Assembly (NCBI GenBank): GCA_024734555.1
Contig: JANPWX010000252.1
Coordinates: forward strand, 359,408-423,407
From: Trochalopteron elliotii
Taxonomy: Eukaryota; Chordata; Aves; Passeriformes; Leiothrichidae
Direction: 5' to 3'
DNA length: 64,000 nt
Part shown: positions 26,538 through 38,079 of the stretch, piece after piece
Layout: the number at the start of each line of letters is the position of its first letter
How positions within the stretch are numbered: position 1 is the stretch's first letter
Translations under genes and position numbers: made by a program
Notes under the pieces: generated by a model
What the model was told of the DNA's origin: nothing
The model's input: only the letters and a program-made list of their open reading frames with translations
Database searches by the model: none

Positions 26538-29500
26538 GTAAGTTTTACTCAGATTAAGAGAGGAAATAAATGCTTCTTGTGGAAGAAGATTCACTTCAGC
26601 TGAGATGTGTAAAGGCTTCATTCAGTTCTGGGCCATAGGTTCCTATTCACTGAAACAAATGAGTTTAAAATAATGTACAGTAGATTTTGTCCAACATGAC
26701 AAGGAGTAGACATAGCAGATTAAAGCTCCTGCTGATTCTTGCTCTTTGCCACCTCTAGTCACAAATTCACTAAACTTCCAGGGGAGCCTGGGGAAGGCAC
26801 CTTCTTGTTAGCCCTCCAAGGGCTCATTACCTGTCCAGGTTCAGGCCATGATCCCTGGCCAAGAGCAATAATTCACTGTCTGGTGCCTGCATGTACACCA
26901 GGAGCTTTCTCCTCAAAAGTAATTCAGGATGCACTTGGGATAACATCTCCTTGTCTGCTCCCAGAATGCTAACCCAATTTTAGTTCAAATTTAAAACAAC
27001 CTGTGACCTCAGGGCAACTTGGTACCAGATGCTTTCCAATCAAAACTACACTAGGACCCATTTTCTTAGGACTTCCTTGGTTACCTCTGGCTGTGTGGGA
27101 GGTCTGAGAACTGGTGAACTTTTTGGTGGATCTGAACTAACATCTGAGTGTTAATAAGACTCTGCTCAGGGAGACTTAATCACCTTTGTCTCAAGATGGA
27201 AACTTTTTTCCCTTCCCACATCAGGGTTACCAGCTGTCAATCAGAAATTCCCAGTTTTATCAGAACTTGAGACATAGGTGGAGGGGATTCCTTGGGGAAA
27301 AGGAACTTTCTTTCTCCAATAGATAAATTTAGATGCTTTTAAGCTGAACAGGCATCTTGAATTATCTAAACCAGCACTGAACTGTACTGTCATCCAGAAA
27401 AGTTCTACAGGACATAGTTTTTGTTTCCTATTTTCAGTATGACATTGCATTTTCTCTATTTCCACTTTTCAGTATGGACCTGGGCATTTCCATAATCACA
27501 CACAGGAATAGCAGATTGAAAGGAAAGGTTCTGTTGCAGCCCTGGCCCTTGTTTTGGGTCATAAGACTTGGGTGACTCAGATCTGTGGGAATGTCCCCAA
27601 ACCTGCTCCTGCACCAGATCATATAACGTGGCACGAGGGGGGATGAGCCATATGTCCTGTCATGGGATCTGTCAAGAACAATGTGTTCATCCCACATTTA
27701 AGTTGCTTCAGAGCATTTGAGAAAGAATTTCCAATTTATTTTTTTTCCCCCAGGCGTTTTCTCCACAGTCACAGGTAGAATATTGTGTCTAGCAGGATTT
27801 TAAAAGAAGGAAGGGAACACAAAAATGGTCGATGTGTTTTACTTGTCCCTAAATTATTTGCTAATTAAAGCATAATTCCCAATTTTCTCTATCCTGCTAT
27901 TGTTTGGCTCCATGGTTGTTGTGGAGTCCCAGCAAAGCAGAATTTGAGCTGCAGGTTACTGTGTGCCCAAGCAGATTTGTCAGACAGGCAAAGGATCTGC
28001 TACTGATCATTTCTATTTTCCAAGCATCAGTTCCATGCTGGGGAAAATCTCCAGTACAACTAATTATGGTTGGAAAGTTACTTCAGTGAAGCCTTTTGGA
28101 TATACAGACATGTGAATACATGTATGCCTGTAAGTGTCAAATGGCAAGACAGGGAGGCAATCAGAGAAAATGGCTTTTTAGTTCTGTAGTACAAGGAAAG
28201 AGCTGTGCCAGCTAAATGTGGAAAAGTCACTGTGGTTGTCACTGTTTGCACGAGAAATTCAGGTGTTTCTGAACCTCTGAAAATCAAGACCATCTTCTTG
28301 TGTGGAGAAAAAAAAAAAAGCATCGTGGTAACGCTTGAAATATTTCTTTCCCAGTATAATTCTGTCTCTTGAAAGCACCTCTAGGGATATTTTAGGCTTT
28401 AGAGCTGTTGATGATTCTGTTTCATCTAACATGAACAAATCTGTAAATCTCTTGTAAAGCTTAGCTGCAGAATTTCCACCCTGCCCTTGCCATGTTGCTG
28501 ATGGGCACTCTGGGCAAGTTTGTCCATGAAATACTGTGGTCACCCTGACACCTTTTCCTTGTTAAAGTTAATTTGGGAGTATTTAAAGCCATTTAAGGAT
28601 TTGTATGGCTTCTAGGTGAATTCCATGTTTACATTATTCTGGTATCTTTGCTTTTCAGGGCATTAGTCATAAATTCTGTGGATGGTAATGCAGTGTCTAG
28701 ACACAGTCTTAAATAAATGATGAGAAGAGAAACTGGAACTGCAGAAATTACTGCACAGCTCACTGTTGAACTACAAAATAACTGTTGTTATTTTCTTCTT
28801 GACATTATCCGTGCTGGCGTGCTCTCCATCCTGCCAGGAGTGGGAAGGTCTCCATGACCTTTCACAGCAGCCTGCTCCTCGCCACTCCTCACCTTCTCTT
28901 CCTAGAAGGAAACATTTACCCCTGCCTGGGATATGGCAGGCCCTGCTTTTATTATTTCTTTACTGTTGGGAAAAAAGGTGTCTGGATCACTGGTCACGTT
29001 ACTCTGGTAGTTCTCACTAGTTGTGTGTCTGTCCATTGGGGTAGTGTTACAGGTGCACACACAAATGACTTTGACATTTTTAAATAACAGCTGGAAAGTT
29101 TAGTATCTAGAAGTTAGGAAGTGCTGGAATTAGTTCTTAAGGTAGAATTAAAAAAAACCCCAACCTTTGTTTTCTCTCTTTTTGCCCATGCATGCAGATC
29201 AGTGAGCTCATTTAGATCCAGCTCTGTAGTGCCCCAAGGACCACGTTTGCCAGTGCCCAGGGATGATGGAGCCCCTCTGAGGAGCTCCCCAGAGTGTGTC
29301 ATCCTGACCTCCACATTCAGTGCTCTGCTCAGCCTCTCACTGAGTAGAGAATTATTTATCACCTCCTAAGGTGAATCCTGGAGGGATTCACAGGCAGCAA
29401 TTTGTCTTCACAAAGGCTGTGGGAAGTGAGGGACCTTCTGTGTCTTTCACAGATAGGCAAGTGAGCTGCAGAGAAACTGAGACCAAACCATTCTGTGTTG

Positions 29501-32500
29501 GTTCCAGACCTGCTTTCAGATTCCTTGGGTGCAGTTTTAATTTTTTCATTTTTTTTTTCTGATTTTCATGGTGGTTAGTGCTGCTTTTAACAACTGGTAT
29601 GTTTGGGGCATAGAAGCAGGTCAGGCTCATGGGCCTGTGAAACCCACAGCTCTGAAAGGTTGTTTCACCATGCAAAACTTCTCCCAGCATCTTGTCTTTT
29701 AGGTAGACCTAGGATCTAGTTCTCCAGGCTTGTTTCCAGCTGCCTGGATGGATGGTATGGTTATTTCTCCTGGTGACTGGCTTGCTGCCCACTTTCCAGC
29801 ATAAGATGAAACCAGAGAGCTGCTTATCTGCCATCTAACCCTGCCTGATCCCCAGCTAGGGAGGGAAGGAGTGCATCAGCACATGATAAAGGCTTGTTTT
29901 TAAGCACACATGTACAAAAATACCTTGAATAAGAAGGCCCTAGACAGCTTTAATTGTGGAGTTTCTTGAGAGCACTTGATTTGCAATGTTAAAAGTCATG
30001 CTTTAATCAGTGTGCCTTGTGCGCTCAACTTCTAAAGGTTTTCAGAAAAAACACAACTGCACATAAAAAATTACTCATTATAGGTGTGCAAGCAGCTCCT
30101 CAGCAGGGCTGGGACCTCTCAGAGCTGGCAGGCAGATGTTCCCATGCTGGCCATAACCAGAGCAGCAGGGGCACAGCTGTCCCTGTCCTTGGCTGTCACA
30201 GGAAAGGCAGGGGACAGTGGTGTCACATATGGGCAGCACTGCAGCATCAGCCTGGGTGGGAAGGTGCCAGAATGTCCTGTGGGACTTCACCCAGGAGCAG
30301 GTGGCTCTGGCTGCCCTGCAGTTTGTGCCCCTTGTGTGCCCCCAGCAGCTGCAGAAATGGGATTATCAGCATCCCTGCCTGTTCCCCACGGTGTCTGCTG
30401 ATGGGAATCCTGTCTGGGAATTGTCTTGTCCCTCTTTAAGCCCACTGAAGCTCTCTGTCTCCACACCCCTGTGTTGACAAATTGCAGAAGTTCCCTCATG
30501 TTTGGGTAAAGAAGTGAGTTCTTTCACCCATTTTATTACTGTGGGCTCTGGTAAAAACCAGCTCTGCCTTCACCTTGCCCCCTGCCTTTGGGATTTTGTA
30601 AACCTTGATCACATCCCCCTCAGCCTTCTCCCCTCCAAGGCAAAAATATCACCCAGGAAGGGTGTTAAATATTTGTCAGATGCTGGATCAACACAAATCC
30701 CAATGAAACCCCTGGAGAGGCAATCAGGATGGAAAAATCCACCTGAGCAAGTAAAGCCTAACCAAATGCTCAATGACCCCAAAACCAGGGTGGTATGATG
30801 TAAACTGCCAGCCTCCCTTTGGAACAGATTTTCCCAGGAGCTTTCTCTGTAATTTCATAGATTTGTCTCCAACTTCTGATACCCAAGACAAATGCAGGGT
30901 GCTGGTCCCTGGCTCTGCCACACCCTCGGGAAGAAACCTATCCCTTGCAGATGGAAGGAGGGAGAGGAAGGGGGTTATGGCTGAGCTAATATTCTCCCTC
31001 AGCATCAATCTCCTGGGGGATGCCCCATCCTGCAGTCATGGCAGATGCAGCAGCAGTCCAGAGGCAGGCTGGCAAGAGACCTTTGGTTGCTAAGCTGCAG
31101 TTCTGCTTCCATACATTTATGTAAATAATGGAGGAGAAAAGCCTGTACTTCATCCAAATGACAGAGGAGTTGGCTGCCTTGCTCCTCACTGCTTGGTTGG
31201 TAGGTGACTGTCCCCAGCATGATTGAAGAGGAGAGCACAAACTGAATTTCCAAAGTGCATCTGGTACAATTAGGCAGAAATGTGAAGTGAATCCATCCCT
31301 GGTTTCCGCTGATCCGAAAACGATGACCTTTTGATTTCAGATAAATGGCTGCTGTGGCACCCAGCCAGGATTCAATGGTGTTTTCTGAGATTGCACGTGA
31401 CTCATTAAACCATTTACACTGCAGTTAAACACACCAAAAAAAAAAAAAAAAAAAAAATAGAGAGAGAGAGAGAGACCCAGGTGGGAAAAAAACCTGCTTT
31501 GAACCTCAAATCAAACCTGCTTGAACTGCACCTGAATCTCAGAGCTGGAGGAATTTCCACACTTGGGTCCAGCTGACCAGGATCCACCTGGTTTGAACAG
31601 TAAGGAGCACTGGTGAATAGGGAATTTTCTAACACAGGAAAATCCCTTGGTGCTGTGTTTGTGCAGAATCCAGAGGGAGAGGTTGCTTAGCTCCCTGCAC
31701 AGGAGGCTGAGAAGGAGCAATCACTTGAGGCTGGGAATGTGTGTGAAACTCAGCTAAGGGCAACCAAGGCTGTGTCACACCTTAATGAGGCTTTGAAAAT
31801 CATGAGAGGTATTTCTAGGAGAAGGACCTGTATGGGGGAACCACCTGTAGTGCCAGTCCCAGAGAGAGGAGGACCTGGAATGTGCATGTGGCAGCAAGTT
31901 CCATAGATTCAGTTTAAATCTTGGTTAATCAAGATAATTTCCCTGGCTAAGAAGGTTACTTTGCTGAGGCCAAAAGTGCTAAATTCAGTATCCCCTCCTG
32001 CTTCTCAGAAACCTCACATTTACTCTTATCCAGAGCCTTGGGATAACAGAAATTGTAAACCCACAGAACTGTTTATGACAGATTTATAGTTTGCTGTGAG
32101 CCTTTCGTTTGCTATGGGCTTTATTACGTCAAATGTGGTTTTCCTGCACCACAACTGTTTCTATTGCAACCATCAGGTTCATTTTTCTCCTGGCTGACTT
32201 TAACTTTTTGCCCAGTAAAGGATCAAAAACCTGGAGGTGCAAAACAAATGGAAAAAAGATTTCTTTCAGGTTGCTTAGAAAGACCAGAGCTGAGCATTAC
32301 TTGGAGCTGACTTTGAGAGTGTAGGTAAAGAAATGAGTTTGTAGGGCTTGGAAATATTTTCTTTTTTCCTCCATAGAGGAGATTTTGTGCTGGCACTGGC
32401 CCAGAACCACTGTCTGCCCTTGGCTTAGGAAGCAGCAACCTCCTGTCCCAGCTGCCCTCTCTGCAGGGCTCTCTGGTGTGGGCTACCAACCTCCTGGAGT

Positions 32501-32964
32501 GGCCAGCTGGAACAGAATTACTGCAACTAAGGTTAAATTTGTGCCACAAAATGTTAAATGAAAGTTCTCAATTTCTGTCTTACACAGCACCTGGTTTTCT
32601 TTGATCATTATATATTATTTGGATTAGTCACAGCTGCTATCAGGCACATTTTCTGTTTCACAGTGCTTCAGTGTCTCCACATTTAGAAACTTAACTATGA
32701 GCCCATCCATCCATAATTATTAATGGAAAGTTAGAAACTCAAAATTTCTGTAACAGAAATGGCATGGACAAGACAAAGATCTGAGAATATTTACAGCCTT
32801 GAAATGCAATAATGATATTTTAGGCTGCTGTTTTCTTCCCATTAAAAACTCAGAACAGACACTGTTTTAAAATGAGGAGGAGGTGTTTGGTATAAATTAA
32901 ATATCACCATTTTATGGAAACAACTTTCTGTATTTTTGTTCTCAGAAATGTTTTTATTACTTAG
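26538..32964 (+). other. UMODL1 intron 2
   Basis: Over 6 kb, from GTAAGT to TTAG. It includes an A-run followed by a GA microsatellite (31436-31475). The GC-richer patch at 30.1-30.5 kb has overlapping frames on both strands but no domain. No extra exon recognised. Confidence 0.65.
31436..31475. repeat. Poly-A run plus AG microsatellite
   Basis: Twenty-two A residues, then 'tag' and about eight AG units. Simple-sequence DNA in intron 2. Confidence 0.9.
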
Positions 32965-33126
32965 CGCTCAATAGATCCAGTGTATTTGCCTCAAGACCTG
33001 GTATTTGTCCAGTGAAGGGTATGGAAACATTTGATTACCCTTGCACGTTCGATACTGAATGTCCAGGGCTGAAAAAATGCTGCAGCTCATCCAAAGGAGC
33101 AGGCTGTGTGGATCCCATGCCAGAGG
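32965..33126 (+). CDS. UMODL1: UMODL1 exon 3: WAP-type four-disulfide core
   Basis: A 54-codon exon, phase 1/1. After a short Asn/Ser stretch (A-L-N-R-S-S) it encodes a WAP-like module: 'RPGICPVKG', then 'CTFDTECPGLKKCC' and 'GAGCVDPMPEG'. This gives the Cys order of a whey acidic protein domain, apparently lacking one canonical pair, as I recall for the mammalian counterpart. WAP modules are small disulfide-rich folds, often protease inhibitors; in UMODL1 the role is unproven. The acceptor is TTAG|CG, chosen because it restores phase 1 and the 'LNxS' lead-in. The donor is GTATGT. No lesions. Confidence 0.9.
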
Positions 33127-33534
33127 GTATGTTACTGATAAATTCAACGCTGCTTCTAATAGAAATATCCTTAATTTTCCCTCCTGAGGGTGGGAGTGGG
33201 CAGGGAAAACTGTTACCATAGCTCTTCCTAAAACAAATACAGGAGTCTGCCATGGATGGATTCCAGGATATTCAGCTTCAGTGCTTGCACCTGTGAGCAC
33301 AGAGTGGTGTGTGGGTGCTGTGGGTCCAGCAAGCCCTCCTTGGCTCCTTCTCCTTGGCTGGCTGCTCTGCCTGTGGCATATGGCAGAGGAGGCCCTTGCT
33401 GGTGGCTGCTCGTGGGCCCCTCACATTTGCCAAGTCCAATCTTGCTTTGTCTCCTCAGAGCCTCCCTGGAGCTCTGTTGCCTTCTGTAGCACCAGACCTC
33501 AGATGACTTGGCTGTTTTATTTCCTACGCTGCAG
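33127..33534 (+). other. UMODL1 intron 3
   Basis: A short intron of about 0.4 kb, GTATGT to CTGCAG. Its GC-rich frames (33256-33489) have no domain. Confidence 0.7.
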
Positions 33535-33641
33535 GGAGGACATTCTGGTACAACGTGACAGTGCTGGTGAAAATGGATTTTAATGAATTAATCCGGGTGG
33601 ATTCCCACCTCCTGAATCATTCCTGCCTTTTGCACTCCGTG
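33535..33641 (+). CDS. UMODL1: UMODL1 exon 4: first half of SEA-like module
   Basis: A 107-nt exon, phase 1 in and phase 0 out. It encodes 'WYNVTVLVKMDFNELIRVD' and then 'LLNHSCLLHSV', closely matching the mammalian segment that follows the WAP domain. The alternating hydrophobic strand plus helix and the phase pattern (1-0, then 0-1 in the next exon) are the same as in the two bona fide SEA domains further on, so I call it SEA-like. The donor is GTGTGT at 33642. Confidence 0.88.
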
Positions 33642-34879
33642 GTGTGTACAAAAACCAACTCCTCCCTCGTTGTGCCCATGATTCTGTTACTCAGGGGCCA
33701 CTCTTTACTCCCCCTTTATTCTGCCAAATTGATTTTTTTTGTCCTGTTTCTGATTATTTCTGTATTTCTGATTCCTGAATATCAGCTGCATCCTTAAGCA
33801 ATTCAAGTAACATTGATTTATCAGATTCTTTAGCAAAATTTTCAGGTCTCTTCCAAGGGGAATTTAAAAACAGACTGAAATAAAGGGGGTTTTCCTCCTT
33901 TTTTTTAAGCTGCTTGCTCCAGCTCTGTCTCAGTTCAGTTTTGGGCCTATGACAGACTGGGACCAGACTTTGAGACCTTCAAAGCATGATGTTTTCTGAT
34001 ATGGAATTTTAAGTTAAGCCTTTCCAAGACAAACCTATCTGCCATAATCTGCTGGCACTGATGGGCAGGAGAATAGAAGTGATAACAACAGCAGGAGTGT
34101 AATTCTTCTTCCTATCTGATTTCCCCTTCTCATATCCCAAAAAACCATGAAACCCTGGTCCTGTTGCTGTGTAGTGGGGAGTAGGGGCAAGGATCCACCA
34201 AGGCTTTTATACCTTGATCTAAAACAATCTATGTGAAAGCCAAACACTCAAGAAATGGGGAGTTGAGGTGAAGCTGTTCAATAAGCTGCTATTCAGAATG
34301 TGCTGCTGTCTATTCCACTGACTCTTAATGCTCAGCCCAGCAGCAGACCCCTTTTCTCATTCCTGACTCTCAGCTGGGATGTCTTGGTGTCTCTGGGCTT
34401 TTTCTGTGGCTCTTAATCCCACCCCTCATCCTGAGTCTATTGCTTTTCCTCTTTTTCTTCCTGTTCCCTTTGCCAGCAGTCCATTTAGCTGTTCAAAGCC
34501 AGAAGAGCTGGACAGCTTTATTGCAGGTGAATTGTAGTGACCTGTGTAATGTTTTGTAATCCACTGAGACTTTGCAAAGCAGGACTTTTCCCACCTCTTC
34601 CTGGGTTACACCTTCTGCCAAAGCATTTTGATATCAGCTCCACACCCCCTTTAGTTGGCATTTCTGTAGCAAAAATCTGTTGTGAAATGTGAAAATAAGA
34701 ACTCACCTTGCATAAATACAGGGCTAAAGGTTACCACTTTGTCATGGTTTCCAAATTTCTTTCTGCACTCAGGTTATGATAATAACCATAATAATTCATA
34801 TTATGGCTATTATCATAATATGAATCCACGTGCTGGGAAATGAACCAGGTGCTCCAGTGTTTGCTGCCCTGTTTTCCAG
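33642..34879 (+). other. UMODL1 intron 4
   Basis: About 1.2 kb with no nameable repeat except a strong 20-bp inverted repeat at 34774-34818 close to the 3' splice site. Confidence 0.65.
34774..34818. repeat. Near-perfect 20-bp inverted repeat, 5-nt loop
   Basis: Arm 1 at 34774-34793 and arm 2 at 34799-34818 are complementary at 19 of 20 positions around the loop 'attca'. The hairpin ends about 60 nt before the acceptor of UMODL1 exon 5, so in the pre-mRNA it could overlap the branch-point region. It may be a remnant of a small palindromic transposon or chance AT-rich sequence. Confidence 0.75.
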
Positions 34880-35075
34880 ATCACTGGTGCACTGCAGCCC
34901 CTGGATGTCTCTGTGCACCACATCCAGAGTCACTGTGGGGACATCTATGCTGGGACAGTGGCCTCCCAGCTTCTTCTGGGAATCCACCATCATCCAGCTC
35001 CTCTGGCAGAGGTTTCCTCCTCCCTGAAGGCCATGGTGAAGTGAGTGTATGAAGTGATTGACACGGAGGTGCAAG
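34880..35075 (+). CDS. UMODL1: UMODL1 exon 5: second half of SEA-like module, with in-frame TGA
   Basis: The acceptor TTTTCCAG opens phase 0 and the frame reads 'ITGALQPLDVSVHH', '...TVASQLLLGIH' and 'SSSLKAMVK', then TGA at 35042-35044, then 'VYEVIDTEVQ', then phase 1 before a weak GTCACT donor. The mammalian protein, as recalled, has 'AKRVYEVI' here, so the stop sits where Arg is expected (CGA to TGA, a CpG transition). The same change creates a consensus donor GTGAGT at 35041. Using it would end the exon at 35040 in phase 2, incompatible with the phase-1 acceptor at 35912, and the next exon would then reach a stop within four codons. Both options truncate the protein. Confidence 0.85.
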
Positions 35076-35911
35076 GTCACTGATTGTAATCCTGTCACAT
35101 TTGAAGGGGTTTCATCCCTCTTCGCTTCGGATCTCATTTATATAACCATTAATTTGCTTTCAAAGATGGCACAGAGGATCTTTGCAAATGTTGCAAACAC
35201 GGCCCTGAGCTTTCTCTTGTAGGATGGAGAGCTAATGATTATTTTGGACTGAATAGTTTGGAAGGGAATGCTTCTGAAGCCTCAAATTTATTTTCTCCCA
35301 GTAACGTAGTTGTTCAGATGAAAAAGCAAGTATGTGCATATTTGTACTACAATCATTAGTTGTATTAAACAGACTCTTAAAAGAACTGATTTCTTGCAAT
35401 ATTCTGTTGCCATGTTACTTCCAGTACCTTGTAGGAAACAAATCATATTTAGTCTGTTAATTACAATAGCATATTGCTGCATACTTTTTAAATGTCACAT
35501 AAGCATTTCAATATATTACTTTTAAATTATGTCAATCTACTTATTGTTCTGCAGTCATCTGAACATTTTCACTCTGAAATGCTTCCATAAGCACCATTTT
35601 CAATGCTTCTTACTCTGTGTTTAGTCAGTATAGCTTTCAGTGAAATCACTGGGTAGTCCTCCCTCCTCCTGTGCTGACATCTCTGGTTTGGGTGGCATCC
35701 TACAAGTGTAAGCAGGAGCTGCCCCTAACTGTCCTCTAATTCCAAAGAATTGGGGTAAAAAGTGATAGGGTAGTAACATCCAGAATGGCTTTAACAGCAT
35801 CACTGCAGATTTACACTGAATTTATCATAGCCAGTGCCTGGTCTAGACACAGTGCAAGATCAGTCTTGATGCTGCTCCCAATATCTGTGCAAGGTGTTTT
35901 GTTCTTCCTAG
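35076..35911 (+). other. UMODL1 intron 5
   Basis: AT-rich intron without nameable repeats. The GTCACT donor is poor, which matters for the lesion described in exon 5. Confidence 0.6.
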
Positions 35912-36052
35912 ATGTCAATGAGTGCTCCTATGCTGGATTCAATGCTTGCCCTGAGAAAAGCAGCTGTGTAAACCTGGAGGGTTATTACAGCTGCCACCCT
36001 CAGCATGAACATGCCACTGTCATCCCTCCCTGGCTGACCCCAAGGAAGGAAG
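35912..36052 (+). CDS. UMODL1: UMODL1 exon 6: calcium-binding EGF-like domain 1 (cysteine-depleted)
   Basis: A 47-codon exon, phase 1/1, acceptor CCTAG and donor GTAAGA. The translation begins 'DVNECSYAGFNACPEKSSC' and continues 'VNLEGYYSCHPQHEH', the DxNEC start and Asn/Gly pattern of a calcium-binding EGF. The fifth cysteine, expected two residues after 'YSC', is replaced (H-P), and the last cysteine would have to come from the next exon ('DAEC'). That leaves an odd number of cysteines. This could be relaxed constraint or a divergent avian form. No stop codon. Confidence 0.85.
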
Positions 36053-36817
36053 GTAAGAAATGCAGGTCTCACCTTGGGAAGTGCTGGGGATGTTCCTGCA
36101 GGACTTTGTGCTCCTTTGCAGGAGTCACCTGCAGGAATTTCTGGAGCACGAGTGCCCCTTCTCCTCCTGTTGGGAGAAAATGCCACATAAACCTGTTACC
36201 TATTTCTGATGGAAATGCAGAGTATTTTTTTCACAGTCCCTTGCTGTTTCTTCTATTTCACCCTCAGCTGTCCTTACTCACCTGCCAAAACCTAAAACTT
36301 CAGACCCTGCTGCTTCTCAGAGCAAGTCACTTGTTGTCTGTGCACCTCCCCAGCCTCTTGAGAAACAATTAATGCCATTATTTCTACACTTTTCTTTTTT
36401 CCTGTTTTGACTGCAGCCTGGACTCAGGGGTTGTGTGATCCCACCCTGAGCTGCTGCTCTGCTGCTGAGCTCTCTGCTGCAAGCAGCTGGAGTTTGGCTC
36501 TGGCTGAAATAATTCCTTGTGGTACCAGTTCAGCAAAATATACTTACAGCCCACAGACATCAATGGGCCTGCTAATAGGCTTCAGGATAATGAGATGAAT
36601 AACTGCTTGCAGATTCGATGCTTTAGTTAGAAAACAATTTTACAATCCCTTAATCTCAAAAATTAGGATAATGTATTACTTCATGCTTTTGTAATATGAT
36701 AATACTTTTATTTTCTATTTATATTGCTTCTTTTCATGTGGAAAACATGAATGGTATTATTTTGGATTTGCTCTCTTAGAAATACTCTAACCCTTTGATA
36801 ATATGATTTTCCCCTAG
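36053..36817 (+). other. UMODL1 intron 6
   Basis: Intron of about 0.8 kb, GTAAGA to CCCCTAG. The frame reads on from exon 6 into the intron as far as about 36372 but shows no domain. Confidence 0.65.
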
Positions 36818-36931
36818 GCATTGTAGCATCTACTCCAAGTTCAGTAAATGCTGTTAACACTGGCAGTAGCTCTCCTATAAGGAAATCAAGTCTCTTATCT
36901 ATAACCAACCAATCTACAGATGCTGAGTGCT
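36818..36931 (+). CDS. UMODL1: UMODL1 exon 7: Ser/Thr-rich linker
   Basis: A 114-nt exon, phase 1/1, acceptor CCCCTAG and donor GTAAGT. It encodes about 38 residues rich in Ser, Thr and Asn ('ASTPSSVNAVNTGSSSP' then 'LLSITNQSTDAEC'). The terminal Cys may complete the preceding EGF fold. In the mammalian protein the EGF-to-FN3 junction is shorter as I recall, so this is either a lineage-specific or an alternatively spliced exon. Good splice sites, matching phase and an open frame support it; identity rests on position only. Confidence 0.65.
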
Positions 36932-37794
36932 GTAAGTAACCTTGGATTTTAATAAATGTTTTCTTGATTTGTGATGGGAACAAACCTCAGTAGATTTGTG
37001 TTAATATGGGTGATCCAGCCCTTTCAGGCAAGAGTTATTGCAATCCTTTTAACAACACCCTGTTCTTCTGTGGGAGGAAATAGATTGAAGTTTTTCTTTG
37101 AGAGTTCAGAAAGACAGGCTGGATGTTCTTGATCTTCATCCACAGCCTCTGATTGAAGCTGAAGCCAGAGGAATTCAACTGAGGCCCCTCCAGTGCAGGG
37201 GTGAGTGGCTTTGGGGGTGTTTGGCCCAAAACACCCCCAAATTGTGTTCCATGGAAGCAGTTTATGAAAACAACCTTTTTTCCACAGTCTAACCATTAGC
37301 ATGAAAGATCTGAAGCTGTGGCAGCAGTGTTCTGTGGTCTCTGGGTTAGCGCAGGGTGTGATGCTCATCTCACCTGGCCCAGCTCTCTCCAGCAGAGGTT
37401 CTTCTCTGGGCTTTCTCTCTCTCTCGAGCCAGACAGACTGGCTCTGCTGCAGGGCAACTCATCCTACCCAATTTAAACACCTCCTCCTCCCAGGAGAGGA
37501 ATTATCTCTGAAGGGCTCTGTCTTTTCCCATTGACATGGACTGGAGTGGAATAACAGGTGAAGTGCTGCACACCACTCTCCCTCAGGCTCTCTTAGCTGG
37601 GGTCTGGGGGGGTTTCCAGGATAAATCCAGGCAATCTTTGCCTGTACGGGTGCATTTTGATGATTAAAGTGACAGGAGGCAAAGCAGGTGTCAACACATG
37701 TAGAGTACCCAAAGTCACTCTTCTAAGCTTATTCCTGTTTCTTGCACCTGTAGCTCACTGGCTGATTATTTATGTGACTGCAGATTTGGAGGAG

Positions 37795-37973
37795 ATTAGG
37801 TTGTCCACAGGAACTGTTGTTGCCTCATCCCTGGAAGTGTTCAGGGCCAGGTTGGATAGGACTCTGAGCAGCCTGGTTTAGTGGAAGGTGTCCCTGCCCA
37901 TGGCAGGGGGTGGAACTGGATGATCGTTAAGGTTCTTTCCAGCCCAAACTATTCTGTGATTCTATGATTCAAC
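37795..37973 (+). repeat. CR1 LINE 3' fragment
   Basis: Sense CR1 tail: 'ccctggaagtgttcagggcc', 'gtggaaggtgtccctgccca', 'tggaactggatgatcgttaa', ending 'ttctgtgattctatgattc'. Confidence 0.92.
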
Positions 37974-38079
37974 GGAAGTGCAAATAGCAAAAGGAACTAA
38001 AAAGGTTAGACACTAAATCAGTCACTCTGGTGGGATGGTTCATGGATGAGGGGATCTGCTAGTGTGAGAGGGGCAGATT

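Noticed and set aside
35042..35044. TGA read as selenocysteine
   Set aside because: UMODL1 is not a known selenoprotein, the aligned residue is Arg rather than Cys, and a second TGA lies in another exon.
35785..36372. 195-codon plus-strand open frame as a single gene
   Set aside because: It is UMODL1 exon 6 plus intron read-through on both sides; consensus splice sites bound the real exon at 35912-36052.
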